From assembly GCA_963555835.3 (NCBI GenBank), contig CAUVWZ020000001.1, forward strand, positions 186,001 to 250,000: a stretch of DNA of 64,000 bases, given 5' to 3'. This document shows positions 45,913-54,090 of the stretch, one piece after another. The translations under genes were made by a program, and so were the position numbers. This DNA comes from JAPUME01 sp027294185 (lineage in GTDB: Bacteria > Acidobacteriota > Terriglobia > UBA7540 > JAPUME01). The first letter of the stretch is position 1, and each line of letters opens with the position of its first letter. A model generated the notes under the pieces. The model searched no databases. It was not told where the DNA came from and was given only the letters and a program-made list of their open reading frames with translations.

Positions 45913-47301
45913 ATGAAAAACCAGGTCCGGCAATTCACGCGACGGCAGACTATCCGGTCGCTGGCGGCAGGAGGCTTGCTGCTGCCGGGTCTGCTCTCGG
46001 AGATGCTTCAAGGTACAACTAACGTCGAAGGCCCCCTGAATCCTCTGTCTCCGAGGTCGCCCCATTTCAAATCCAAAGCCAAGCGCGTCATCTTCCTGTT
46101 CATGACTGGTGGTGTATCCCATGTCGACACGTTCGATCCAAAACCGCTTCTCACCAAGAATCATGGCCAGCCCTACAAAGACAAGAGCTTTTACAAGGGA
46201 GCGGACTGGGAATTCAAACCCTACGGCAGAAACGGTGTGCCGGTCAGCAACCTATTCCCTCACATCGGTAGCGTCATCGACGACATCTGCGTGATCCGTT
46301 CAATGAAGAACATCAACGGCGACCACTTCGGTGCAACCCTCGGGATCCACACCGGCTCGGCGACATTCAATCGTCCCAGCATCGGCTCGTGGGTGAGCTA
46401 CGGCCTTGGGACCTTCAACCAGAACCTACCATCGTTCATGGTTATCGCGCCCGAACTACCCTACGCCGGTGGCCAGGTGTTTGGCTCGGACTTCCTGCCG
46501 GTCTTCCACCAAGGCACGAGGATCGTTCCCGGACTCGAGCCGATTCCCAACATTCACCGTCGTGTAGCGACTCCTGAGGCGCAGACGACCGAGCTCGACA
46601 TGCTCGAGTATTTCAACCGCCAGCATCTGAAAGGGAGGGAGACAGACACGAGCCTCGCCGCGCGCATCAAGTCTTTTGAAACCGCCTTCGGTATGCAGGC
46701 GCAGGCACCGGAAGCGTTTGACCTTTCGCGGGAGAGCAATGCCACCCTAAGACTCTACGGGTTGGAACGCGGTAGCACCGAAGGTTTCGGATGGCAGTGT
46801 CTGATAGCGCGCCGCATGGCCGAACGCGGGGTCCGCTTCATCGAACTGATTGACGGTGGCACGCGCATCGACTACAACTGGGACACACACTCCCATATGC
46901 AGACCTACAACCGCTTGGCAAAGGGCGTCGATCAACCGATTGCGGCGTTGATCAAGGACCTCAAGTCCCGCGGTATGTTCGACGACACGCTGCTCGTATG
47001 GACCACAGAGTTCGGCCGCAGCCCGTTTGTGCCTGACCCGACGGCAGAGGGCCGAGGCCACCATGCCAAGACCTACTGCTCCTGGCTAGCGGGCGCCGGC
47101 GTCAAGGGTGGCATGACCTACGGGGAAAGCGACGAGCTCGGAGATGAAGTTGCCGAAAACGTCGTGACGGTTCATGACTTTCAGGCGACGATTCTGTACC
47201 TACTCGGGCTCGACCACACCAAACTCACCTATCGTCACGCCGGCCGCGACTTCCGCCTCACCGACGTGCACGGCCGGGTGGTAAAGGAAATATTGGCGTA
47301 G
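45913..47301 (+). CDS. DUF1501 Tat-exported protein
   Basis: A 462-residue DUF1501 protein. The start ATG at 45913 is preceded by GGAGG at proper distance; an in-frame GTG at 45901 is less likely. It has a twin-arginine-like signal (FTRRQTIRSLAAGGLLLPGL), the family block KRVIFLFMTGGVSHVDTFDP, GSWVSYGLGTFNQNLPSFMV, the late TTEFGRSPFV motif and the ending FRLTDVHGRVVKEILA. It is the partner of the double-PSCyt1 protein upstream. Its stop codon lies 9 bp before the 51-bp repeat. Confidence 0.92.
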   Translation: MKNQVRQFTRRQTIRSLAAGGLLLPGLLSEMLQGTTNVEGPLNPLSPRSPHFKSKAKRVIFLFMTGGVSHVDTFDPKPLLTKNHGQPYKDKSFYKGADWEFKPYGRNGVPVSNLFPHIGSVIDDICVIRSMKNINGDHFGATLGIHTGSATFNRPSIGSWVSYGLGTFNQNLPSFMVIAPELPYAGGQVFGSDFLPVFHQGTRIVPGLEPIPNIHRRVATPEAQTTELDMLEYFNRQHLKGRETDTSLAARIKSFETAFGMQAQAPEAFDLSRESNATLRLYGLERGSTEGFGWQCLIARRMAERGVRFIELIDGGTRIDYNWDTHSHMQTYNRLAKGVDQPIAALIKDLKSRGMFDDTLLVWTTEFGRSPFVPDPTAEGRGHHAKTYCSWLAGAGVKGGMTYGESDELGDEVAENVVTVHDFQATILYLLGLDHTKLTYRHAGRDFRLTDVHGRVVKEILA

Positions 47302-47310
47302 GGACACACC

Positions 47311-47360
47311 TGACCTAACCAAGTTTTGTACCAGTTCCGATGAAAGAGTCTACATCACAG
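47311..47360 (+). repeat. 51-bp TGACCT repeat, second copy
   Basis: Starts TGACCTAACCAAGTTTTG and runs to CTACATCACAG, inverted relative to 40420-40470. Directly next to it CACAGCCC and GGGCTGTG (47355-47371) form a perfect hairpin, analogous to the palindrome near the inner side of the 96-bp repeat. Confidence 0.8.
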
Positions 47361-47765
47361 CCCAGGGCTGTGAAACTGTGCTCCGACTCCCCGCTCCCAC
47401 GACCTCCTGCGGCGCATAAACTTTCCGGATTGAGCCTGCCATAGCCTCCTGATTCACAGTCCCCGCCTAACCCGGCACCGCAGGACTGCCCACAGTGGAC
47501 GGAGGCATTTGAACCCGACTGGTAACGTGATTCCGGAAGGAAGCTAAAGTCCTAATGGCCGCAGAAATAGCCCGAGCAGTGATTGAACTGACCCTCACTC
47601 TGCACTGCTGCCGCCGATCGTCTGCTCGAACGGCGTGTTATGCGGCCGTTTGGCTACGCTATCCCAAAAAGGCGCAGGCTGGTTACTCAGTTGGGTAAGG
47701 TAGTGGAGGAGATGATGCGCCTGAAGTTGTGCGGTGTCAAGCCGCGAAGTTGCCGCGTAACTAGC
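47361..47765. other. Intergenic, no gene recognised
   Basis: A 405-bp stretch between the 51-bp repeat and the cyclase gene. Frames crossing it are antisense or random-looking. Confidence 0.3.
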
Positions 47766-48707
47766 CTAACGGATCGCAATCGGGTTGATTGCCATCTGTA
47801 CGGCTCCAACGAATTTGGGTTGGCCAATAACGAGAAGGAACTCATAAGCCTTGTCCCGGGCAAGTTCTTCTGTGCGGATGTTTTCAAGAACATAGACTCC
47901 GTTTTTTGCCAGCAGCGTTTGATGCACGGGAGCACCTCTTTCCGGGTCTTCCCAGGGGATTACTTCAAGCGCTGCGGTGTCGGCGCCAACCGCAACTACA
48001 CCGAGGTCCGCGAGGTACTCGGCTCCTTCCACGCCCGGACCTGGATGTACTGAGAGCCAACGCTTATTTTCTTTGCCGAGCAACTGCATCCAGCCACTAT
48101 GAAAGATGACAACATCACCTTTACGGATAGTAACTCCTTGGCGGCGGGCCGCTCCCTCAATGTCCTTGCGGTTATAAGCCGTGCCCTCGGATACCATGCT
48201 GACCCCGAAATAGGCGGCCATGTCGAGCAGGACGCCGCGAGTGACGATAGGAGGGATCGTATGAGTGCCGAACTTCTTGAGCCCCTTACGATCCACAAAG
48301 TCTGAGGCATGGACCCCGTTGTAATATCGGTGATTGATGCCCACATGGCCAAACCCATCGATTTGCGTCCCGATGCCGAGCCAGGTTTGGAGAAGGTCGT
48401 CGTGGCCCGTATGGAGGCTCTTGCTTTCAGGCTGGCCGGTGGGGTCAACACCTGTTGGCACAACGAATAGCTCAAATGACCGTGGGGAATAGGCGGGCGT
48501 GGTACGTCCGGTCTCGAGTGCCAACGAATAGGTCTTGCCGGTTTTGACGAGTTTGACGGCTTCGAGTACCTTTTCAGGGCTCAGGTTGTTAGCCGCCCCA
48601 ATTGTGTCATCAGGGCCGTATTTTGACGGATACCAATCATCAGCCGCCAGTGCGGTGCTGGATAACAGGATGGCTGTGGCTGCCATTGTAGCCACCAAGT
48701 TTTGCAT
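47766..48707 (-). CDS. Exported cyclase-family (kynurenine formamidase-like) hydrolase
   Basis: A 313-residue protein of the cyclase family (PF04199; Mn/Zn-dependent hydrolases that open formamide or lactone-like bonds). It has a signal peptide (MQNLVATMAATAILLSSTAL then AADD). The metal motif H-x-G-T-H-x-D-x-x-x-H is represented by GTQIDGFGHVGINHRYYNG, with Gln replacing one His. The substrate loop GVLLDMAAYFGVSMVSEGTA and GDVVIFHSGWMQLLGKENKR match the family. It lies in the segment between the second 51-bp repeat and the right 96-bp repeat. Substrate unknown. Confidence 0.85.
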   Translation of the reverse strand: MQNLVATMAATAILLSSTALAADDWYPSKYGPDDTIGAANNLSPEKVLEAVKLVKTGKTYSLALETGRTTPAYSPRSFELFVVPTGVDPTGQPESKSLHTGHDDLLQTWLGIGTQIDGFGHVGINHRYYNGVHASDFVDRKGLKKFGTHTIPPIVTRGVLLDMAAYFGVSMVSEGTAYNRKDIEGAARRQGVTIRKGDVVIFHSGWMQLLGKENKRWLSVHPGPGVEGAEYLADLGVVAVGADTAALEVIPWEDPERGAPVHQTLLAKNGVYVLENIRTEELARDKAYEFLLVIGQPKFVGAVQMAINPIAIR

Positions 48708-48870
48708 GATCGTCCCCTCCTTTTACCTGCAACTTATAAGTGAACCGGAGTTTCCGATTGAACTTTTACCTTCAAGCAATATCATACGCCCGCTGCCCTC
48801 CGGGAAGTAGGTCAAATATTGACTGACAGTGCTCTTGGTTATCGTCCACCGGCACCGGAGGCCATGGAAA

Positions 48871-48966
48871 TCCCGCCGCTGCTCGGGAGGCAGCTGCCTC
48901 CCGACCTAGGGACAGAATTACCGCTGAACTAACATACGAGTTGGTACAATCACTGGGGGCAGGTCA
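48871..48966 (-). repeat. 96-bp TGACCTG repeat, right copy
   Basis: Perfect inverted copy of 35810-35905; the 22-bp palindrome is at 48883-48904. Its outer end (48966) abuts a tyrosine-recombinase fragment, just as the left copy abuts a serine-recombinase fragment. The enclosed 13.2 kb carries all of the last two PSD1/DUF1501 pairs. Confidence 0.92.
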
Positions 48967-49360
48967 CGACCACTTGGTTCGCAGGTACTTCCTGCCGGCG
49001 CTCGAGACTGCTGGCATTCGCAGGATTCGATTCCACGATCTGCGGCATACGTTCGGGAGCCAGCTTATTGAGGCGGGAGCACCACTAACCTACGTCCGAG
49101 ACCAGATGGGCCACTCCAGCATCCAAGTTACGGTGGATACTTATGGGCACGTGATACCAGGGGCGAGCATGCCCTATGTGGATCGGCTGGATCAGTCCCG
49201 CATGGGTTGGCGTGTCGCCTCGGAAACAAGACCGCAACAATCCGCAACTCAGCCGCAACCGGACGTGTTGCAAAAGCCACAGGAATCCCTGCAATCGATT
49301 GAAAACATTGGTAGCGGGGGTGGGAATCGAACCCACGGCCTAGGGATTATGAGTCCCTAA
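48967..49360 (+). pseudogene. C-terminal fragment of a tyrosine recombinase
   Basis: About 125 residues of a phage-type integrase. HxxR is in FHDLRHTFGSQL, the second His is in MGHSSIQVTVDTYGHV, and the nucleophile Tyr is in DTYGHV. The first catalytic Arg and the N-terminal arm and core domains are gone, cut at the repeat end at 48966. The frame runs through the tRNA half at 49309-49358 (reading GGGNRTHGLGIMSP), a typical arrangement in which the integrase gene overlaps its attachment site. Confidence 0.82.
49309..49358 (-). tRNA. 3' half of a tRNA (CAU anticodon), attachment-site copy
   Basis: Exactly 50 nt corresponding to tRNA positions 27-76. They comprise an anticodon stem AGGGA/TCCCT with loop CTCATAA (anticodon CAU, Met or Ile2 type), a 5-nt variable region, T-arm GTGGG-TTCGATT-CCCAC, acceptor strand CCCCGCT and ACCA. 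The 5' half is absent; the sequence on its side is a GTTGGTC tandem repeat. This is what an integrase attachment site copied from a tRNA gene looks like. It is not a functional tRNA. Confidence 0.85.
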
Positions 49361-49367
49361 CCCTTTC

Positions 49368-49407
49368 GTTGGTCGAGGTTGGTCAGGGTTGGTCGGGGTT
49401 GGAAAGG
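49368..49407 (+). repeat. Four tandem 10-bp GTTGGTCRGG repeats
   Basis: Units GTTGGTCGAG, GTTGGTCAGG, GTTGGTCGGG and GTTGGAAAGG follow each other directly next to the tRNA half. Position and period suggest integrase arm-type or accessory binding sites. A hairpin AGGATAG-AATC-CTATCCT follows at 49421-49438. Confidence 0.6.
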
Positions 49408-49511
49408 TTGCAAATTCAATAGGATAGAATCCTATCCTTTGTCCCTCGTAGGCCGGAAACAGGCCTTAGGGCCAAGGATTTGGCTTTTTGCGTCACAAAA
49501 GTCCCCACAGT

Positions 49512-49556
49512 GACTCGCATATTTTCTCTTGACAAAAGATGTTATATATGCGAGTC
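49512..49556 (+). promoter_or_regulatory. Promoter region inside an 11-bp inverted repeat
   Basis: GACTCGCATAT (49512-49522) and ATATGCGAGTC (49546-49556) are perfect inverted repeats separated by 23 bp. The spacer contains TTGACA (49529-49534), a good -35 box. The HTH gene starts 12 bp after the second arm. It is a likely operator for autoregulation by the HTH protein. Confidence 0.5.
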
Positions 49557-49567
49557 TAGAATCGCGT

Positions 49568-49786
49568 ATGAGCCCGCTTTCTACTAAAGAAATCTGCAGC
49601 CTGGTCGGCATACACCCGGCAACGATCGAAAGATGGCTTTCGTCCGGTAAGCTCCGTCCTCCCCAACCCATCAAGATCGGGGCTCGGGTATTCCGGAGTT
49701 GGACGAAACGGGATATAGAGCGGGTTCGTAAATTTAAGGAACAGTTCTATCGAAAAGGACGAGGAAGAAAACCCAGACCCAAATAG
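49568..49786 (+). CDS. MerR-like HTH protein, probable excisionase
   Basis: A 72-residue DNA-binding protein with an excisionase/MerR-type winged HTH (STKEICSLVGIHPATIERWL, then SSGKLRPPQPIKIGARVFRS) and a basic tail (RKGRGRKPRPK). The start at 49568 was preferred because the frame further upstream crosses the inverted repeat and promoter. Short proteins of this type placed just before an integrase act as recombination directionality factors. It is 185 bp upstream of the integrase on the same strand. Confidence 0.8.
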   Translation: MSPLSTKEICSLVGIHPATIERWLSSGKLRPPQPIKIGARVFRSWTKRDIERVRKFKEQFYRKGRGRKPRPK

Positions 49787-49971
49787 TTAATTAGACAGAG
49801 GCGGATGCGCCGGAGTTGATCCCTCCGACGCACCCTAACCACAACAACCTGAGCCGTTAAACCCGAGGTTGGCATGGCTGGTTCTCATACTAGCGCAGTT
49901 CCCTCTCCTGTACAATTTTCCCAATGCCTAGCCTCCATCGCAAGGTTTCTTCCGGATGCGGAGGGTCCCCA

Positions 49972-51099
49972 ATGACCCTCTTCAGACGCGGTGGCGTCTA
50001 TTGGTACGACTTCCAGGTCAATGGCACCCGCATTCGAGAGTCGACCGGCCTGCGGAAGAAGTCCGATGCTGCAAGGACCGAGGCACTTCGGAAAGCAGAG
50101 CTAATTGGAGGACTTCATGCTGGAGGAAAGAATGGAAATTCCCCCAGGTTTTCTGAATTTGCATATCAGGAATTCGCGCCATGGTCTGAAAACGAACATC
50201 GAGAACATCCCTCTACTCACGAACGTTACCTCCGAAGCTTGAAAGTTTTGGTGAGTTTCTTTAGGAATCAACCTCTCGATATGATCGGGACGGCAGATGT
50301 GGAACGCTTCAAGCTTATTCGAAGCAAACAAAAGCGCAAATACGCAAGGGATGGAAGAATGGTAACCCCCGCTGCTGTAAATCGTGACTTGGCCGTATTG
50401 CGAATTCTCTTCAATTTCGCGACTCGACTCAAGTACTCAAAGGAGAACCCGATGCAAGGTGTAAGACTTCTTCCAGAAAATAATCTGCAAACACGAGTGA
50501 TCTCGTGGGAAGAAGAGGCTACGTATCTGGCGAGTGCATCGCAACCCCTCCGAGATGTGGCAATCCTGATGGTCGAAACCGGTATGCGCCCAGGTGAAGT
50601 TTTCCAGCTAAGAAGAAGCGATGTCCATCTTGACGATAGGTTTCTGCAAATCCCGAAGGGCAAGACACCCCTCGCTCGGAGGACAATCCCCTTGACCCGT
50701 CGAGCCAGTGAACTTCTAGACCAACGAATCCACGTCGTAAAGTCCGATTGGCTTTTTCCTGCACCCTGGAGCCAACGACCGATCGGCAGTGTACGTAAAG
50801 CACACGAAACAGCCGTGCTCAGAGCCAGGATCGAACCCCACTTTCGCCTCTACGACCTTCGCCACACGGCCCTGACACGCATGGCCATGGCAGGTGTCGA
50901 CCTCTCGACTCTGCGCGAACTCGCCGGCCACACCAACATCCAAATGACCATGCGCTACCTCCATCCGACACCACAACACAAAGTAGCAGCAATCGAAAAA
51001 CTGGATATGCTTCAGCGAGAGAACCAAAAAGGGGACAAAAGCCAGATTGTTCCTGTCACCTCTTGCTTTCCTCGAAATTGCAGCCGCCACATCCCCTGA
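49972..51099 (+). CDS. Tyrosine recombinase (phage-type integrase)
   Basis: A 375-residue integrase. The start ATG at 49972 has GGAGG 8 nt upstream; the frame is also open to an ATG at 49924. It has an N-terminal arm-binding part (FRRGGVYWYDFQVNGTRIRE), a core-binding SAM-like domain (about 60-165), and a catalytic domain. The tetrad is visible: Arg in ETGMRPGEVF, HxxR as LYDLRHTALTRM, His in LAGHTNIQ and Tyr in MRYLHP. It looks intact. The element's attachment site and an older integrase fragment are just upstream. A closely similar scrap lies at 20553-20649. Confidence 0.93.
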   Translation: MTLFRRGGVYWYDFQVNGTRIRESTGLRKKSDAARTEALRKAELIGGLHAGGKNGNSPRFSEFAYQEFAPWSENEHREHPSTHERYLRSLKVLVSFFRNQPLDMIGTADVERFKLIRSKQKRKYARDGRMVTPAAVNRDLAVLRILFNFATRLKYSKENPMQGVRLLPENNLQTRVISWEEEATYLASASQPLRDVAILMVETGMRPGEVFQLRRSDVHLDDRFLQIPKGKTPLARRTIPLTRRASELLDQRIHVVKSDWLFPAPWSQRPIGSVRKAHETAVLRARIEPHFRLYDLRHTALTRMAMAGVDLSTLRELAGHTNIQMTMRYLHPTPQHKVAAIEKLDMLQRENQKGDKSQIVPVTSCFPRNCSRHIP

Positions 51100-51359
51100 C
51101 CTTTCGTCTAAATCATAGTGCAAAGGGAAACTGGTAGCCTTTTCAAACTGGAAGCAGAGTTTGAATCTTGCAAGGGCCGTCTGCTCGCAAAGAAGATGAC
51201 ACGGAGAGCCGCTGCGCGTCCAATGCATCGAGGAAGTACTCATTTAGAAACTCGAAAGTTTTTTGTTTGAGAACTTCAGGCGAAATCTGGCCCAATACCG
51301 AAAAACCGAGCCAAGAATAAGTTGAGGAAAAGGTCTGACCTGTAGTGCACCCCGCTAAT

Positions 51360-52236
51360 TTAGACACTTAGGGCCTCGATTCTTAGGTCACTTTCAAAGC
51401 TCACAAAAGCCTCCCGTGGTGTCCGGTCACGCAGGCCCCGGTGAGGCCGGTCGTGATTGTACTCCCAGAGGTAGCGTCCGATGGAAGACCGCGCTTCCTC
51501 CAGGCTCTGGTACTCGCTGACCCAGACTTCTTCCTCCTTCAGGCTGCGGTGGAACCGTTCGATGTAGCTGTTGCCCTCCGGGTGGTGGTAGGCGGTACGG
51601 CGTTGAGTGATGCCGAGCTCGGCCAGGGTCTGCACGAACCGCGCCGAGGTGAACGGGGTGCCGTTGTCGGTGGTGAGAGTCAGGCCCACTCCCCGGCTGC
51701 CGGCCGGGAGTCTCTCTAGCACGGCTCGCTCCAATGCCGTTAGGGCTTCCTCGGTGCGGCAGCGGGTGGAGAGGTCCCAGCCTACGATTTCCCGCGTATA
51801 GCAGTCGATCACCGAAACCAGATAGGCCCAGCCCACCGCCGGACTGGCCCAGACTTTTGTCAGGTCGGCCTGCCAGACTTGGTTCGGCCGCTCGGTTTCC
51901 ACCCGGCCCCACTCCTTGCGCCGGCGGGCCCGCAGGCGCCGCCCGCGCACCAGTAAGCCGCGCTCCCGCATTACTCGCAGCACGCGTTTGCGATTCACCA
52001 CCACTGCTTTCCTTCCGCCGCAACCACCAACTCACTCGCCGGTAGCCGTAGGCCGGCTTAGCTCCACAGGCGGCCACGATCTGCTCGTCCCACTGCCGGT
52101 CGGCCCGACTGCTGCGGGACCGCTTCCGGTAGTAGAGGCTCGACCGGCTGAGGGCCAGCGCCGCTGCCACCAGCGGAGCCTGATAACCTCGTCCGACCAG
52201 CTCCCGCGCGCGGGAGTGAGTCTCTCTACAACTCAC
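51360..52236 (-). pseudogene. IS3 OrfB transposase, frameshifted (copy 1)
   Basis: The DDE transposase part of the element. The 5' part (SCRETHSRARELVGRGYQAP, then KPAYGYRRVSWWLRRKE) is followed about 52010 by a one-base insertion. The catalytic part then continues in another frame (VVNRKRVLRVMRERGLLVRG, QADLTKV with the first Asp, LTTDNGTPFTS with the second Asp, and EGNSYIERFHRSLKEE with the Glu). Copy 2 has the expected spacing at that point. The enzyme is therefore broken unless rescued by recombination. Confidence 0.85.
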
Positions 52237-52254
52237 TCCCGCACAACGTTTTTT
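52210..52254 (-). promoter_or_regulatory. Programmed -1 frameshift signal between orfA and orfB
   Basis: On the minus strand the slippery heptamer A-AAA-AAC (52254-52248) is in the orfA frame (CTA AAA AAC). Five bases later comes a perfect 12-bp stem GCGGGAGTGAGT/ACTCACTCCCGC with a 9-nt loop (52242-52210). Shifting -1 leads into orfB (K-R-C-A-G-V-S-C-R-E-T). This is the standard IS3 mechanism for making the OrfAB transposase. It is conserved in copy 2. Confidence 0.8.
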
Positions 52255-52520
52255 AGGACTTCGACCTCCAGCGTCTTCCGGCCCAGCGACCCCTCCAACT
52301 GCCGGATGCGACGTTCCTTTTCGCTCTCGGCCGCCGCCGCGCTCTTTCCCCCGAGCGCGGCTCTCGCTCCTAGTTCTGCTTCATCCTTCCAGCGGTAGTA
52401 CAGGTTAGGCGCAATCCCATACCGCCGACAGGTCTCGGCGATGTTCCCGCTCCGTAGTCCTTCCCATACGATCTCCCACTTCTCCTCCGGGGTCCGTTGC
52501 ACACGCGCTTTCCTGGTCAT
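52233..52520 (-). CDS. IS3-family OrfA (copy 1)
   Basis: A 95-residue transposase subunit with a helix-turn-helix (EEKWEIVWEGLRSGNIAETC, RRYGIAPNLYYRWKDEAELG) and a leucine-zipper-like helix (RRIRQLEGSLGRKTLEVEVL). It is intact in this copy. It overlaps the start of orfB through the programmed frameshift site. OrfA alone regulates transposition. Confidence 0.9.
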   Translation of the reverse strand: MTRKARVQRTPEEKWEIVWEGLRSGNIAETCRRYGIAPNLYYRWKDEAELGARAALGGKSAAAAESEKERRIRQLEGSLGRKTLEVEVLKNVVRE

Positions 52521-52718
52521 TGTTGCCTCCTGGAGGAGACCCTGATCATACTTAGCTAGCGTGTCCAGTTTTAGAGGGGTGCACTACCAAGGATTTAATT
52601 AAGCTTATACCATTGACCTTGCGATCCATCCGATGCCTACAAAAGACTACCGGTTCACTTTAGGCTACGTCTAGGCGATGGTCAACCGCAAGGGTGAGAT
52701 CTGACAGTGCCTTTATAT

Positions 52719-54014
52719 CTATCCGTCTGTCCAGAGAATTTGGTAGGGCGCTTCGACGATTTCATTGCCCAGAAACTTGGGCCTCCATCGGATTTCAACC
52801 ATTCGGCCCAGAAACTTGGCTGCCGTGGCTCCATCGGTAATTCGGTGGTCTACCGAAAGTGTCATAAACATTGTTGAGCGTACAGCCAAGGAACTCCCCA
52901 CAGCATAAGGGCGCTCACGCACACGCCCCACCGCTATAATAAAGCTTTGAGGTGGATTGATAATGGCCTGAAATTGATCTACTCGGTACATGCCCAGGTT
53001 AGAAAGCGTGCAGCTTGCCGATTCGAGCTCCTGCAATGTTAATCGTCCCGCGTGAGCTTTTTCCGTCAGATCATGCCGCTGGGCGATCAAGTCTGCCAAA
53101 TGGAGTCGATCCGCAGAACGGATCACTGGAACAATTAACCCCTCTGGCACTGCGACGGCAAGGCCAATATCCACTGAGTTGTTGGAGTAAATGGCTCCTT
53201 CTTCCCAGCGGGCATTCATTTCCCCGTGCTCGCTTAAGGATATGCCCAAAGCTTTAATGAAAAGATCCGTAAGAGTGATCTTAAAGCCGGTGCGCTTGTG
53301 CACCGTTTCAGCTAGGTTGTCGTGTAAGGCCAGCAGGTTGGAGCAATCCACTTCCACGGTCAGATAGAAATGGGGCACGGTCTGAAAACTTTGCGCCATC
53401 CTTTCTGCTATGAGTTTGCGCATACCGGACAGACGGAAGACTGGAGAGGGGCTCATGGGTAACGGAGGGCCGGGTCCCGAAGGTGTTTCCGTGGATGTGA
53501 CGGGGACTTCTCCAGTTTTTGGCGTCCCCGACCGGGCAGCGGAGCGCACGTCGGCTTCTACAATTCGGCCACCGGTGCCACTTCCGCGAATGGCAGCCAA
53601 ATCCAGATTCAAAGATTCGGCAAGCCGACGTGCCCTGGGGGATGCGCGCACTCTGCCGGGGCGCAGGCTGGCAATCTCACGCGTGTCCCGTGCTTGCGTG
53701 CGGGGCGGCTCCAAGGGTGTTTTGTCCAATGGCAGCTTGGTTTCCGCTTTTGCTGGTGGCGGTGAGTAAGACTCCCCCGGCTCGAGTAGTCTCGCAATCA
53801 CTGTCCCCACGGGAACGGTTCGCTCAGGCTCAATCAGAATCTCCACCAGGACGCCCGAGGCGGGCGATTCCACATCCATATCGACTTTATCAGTGACCAC
53901 CTCAAAGAGCAGATCACCCTTTTCGACAGGTTCTCCCGTTTGTTTATGCCAGCGAGCTACGGAACCTTCCGTCATCGTTAGACCGAGCTGCGGCATCACA
54001 ATTTCCAAAGCCAT
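52719..54014 (-). CDS. 2-oxoacid dehydrogenase E2 (dihydrolipoyl acyltransferase)
   Basis: A 431-residue E2 component. The lipoyl domain (residues 1-80) has the lipoylated Lys43 in VVTDKVDMDVES. The E3/E1-binding domain (about 123-160) is RVRASPRARRLAESLNLDLA. The catalytic domain (195-431) carries the His and Asp of LSVDHRITDGATAAKF. It transfers the acyl group made by E1 to coenzyme A. It is the last gene of the cluster, 76 bp after E1 beta. No E3 (lipoamide dehydrogenase) gene follows, so a shared E3 must come from elsewhere. Confidence 0.95.
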   Translation of the reverse strand: MALEIVMPQLGLTMTEGSVARWHKQTGEPVEKGDLLFEVVTDKVDMDVESPASGVLVEILIEPERTVPVGTVIARLLEPGESYSPPPAKAETKLPLDKTPLEPPRTQARDTREIASLRPGRVRASPRARRLAESLNLDLAAIRGSGTGGRIVEADVRSAARSGTPKTGEVPVTSTETPSGPGPPLPMSPSPVFRLSGMRKLIAERMAQSFQTVPHFYLTVEVDCSNLLALHDNLAETVHKRTGFKITLTDLFIKALGISLSEHGEMNARWEEGAIYSNNSVDIGLAVAVPEGLIVPVIRSADRLHLADLIAQRHDLTEKAHAGRLTLQELESASCTLSNLGMYRVDQFQAIINPPQSFIIAVGRVRERPYAVGSSLAVRSTMFMTLSVDHRITDGATAAKFLGRMVEIRWRPKFLGNEIVEAPYQILWTDG

Positions 54015-54090
54015 TCTTTAACTCTCGGAATACCCGGTTAAGGAAGCACTCAGGGAAACTGAGCTAATATTTTGCTTCTTCCCGGTATCT

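Larger units (their letters stand above)
51341..52588 (-). mobile_element. IS3-family element, copy 1 (defective)
   Basis: An element of about 1.25 kb with terminal repeats TGTAGTGCACCCC (51341-51353) and GGGGTGCACTACC (52576-52588). It carries orfA and orfB on the minus strand. The right terminal base differs from copy 2 (C in place of A) and no target duplication is evident at the ends. Copy 2 lies at 59634-60647 in the same orientation. Confidence 0.9.

Noticed and set aside
47640..48053. 137-codon plus-strand frame
   Set aside because: Mostly antisense to the cyclase gene, with no family resemblance.
49309..49360. Protein tail GGGNRTHGLGIMSP of the integrase fragment
   Set aside because: It is the antisense translation of the tRNA half, not a conserved protein segment.
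51143..51367. 74-codon frame leaving IS copy 1 leftward (MSKLAGCTTGQ...)
   Set aside because: It starts in the IS terminus as in copy 2, but the flanking part resembles no protein and has no evidence of an older start.
51960..52040. Second programmed frameshift inside IS copy 1 orfB
   Set aside because: No slippery heptamer is present there and copy 2 is one base shorter at this point, so it is a mutation.
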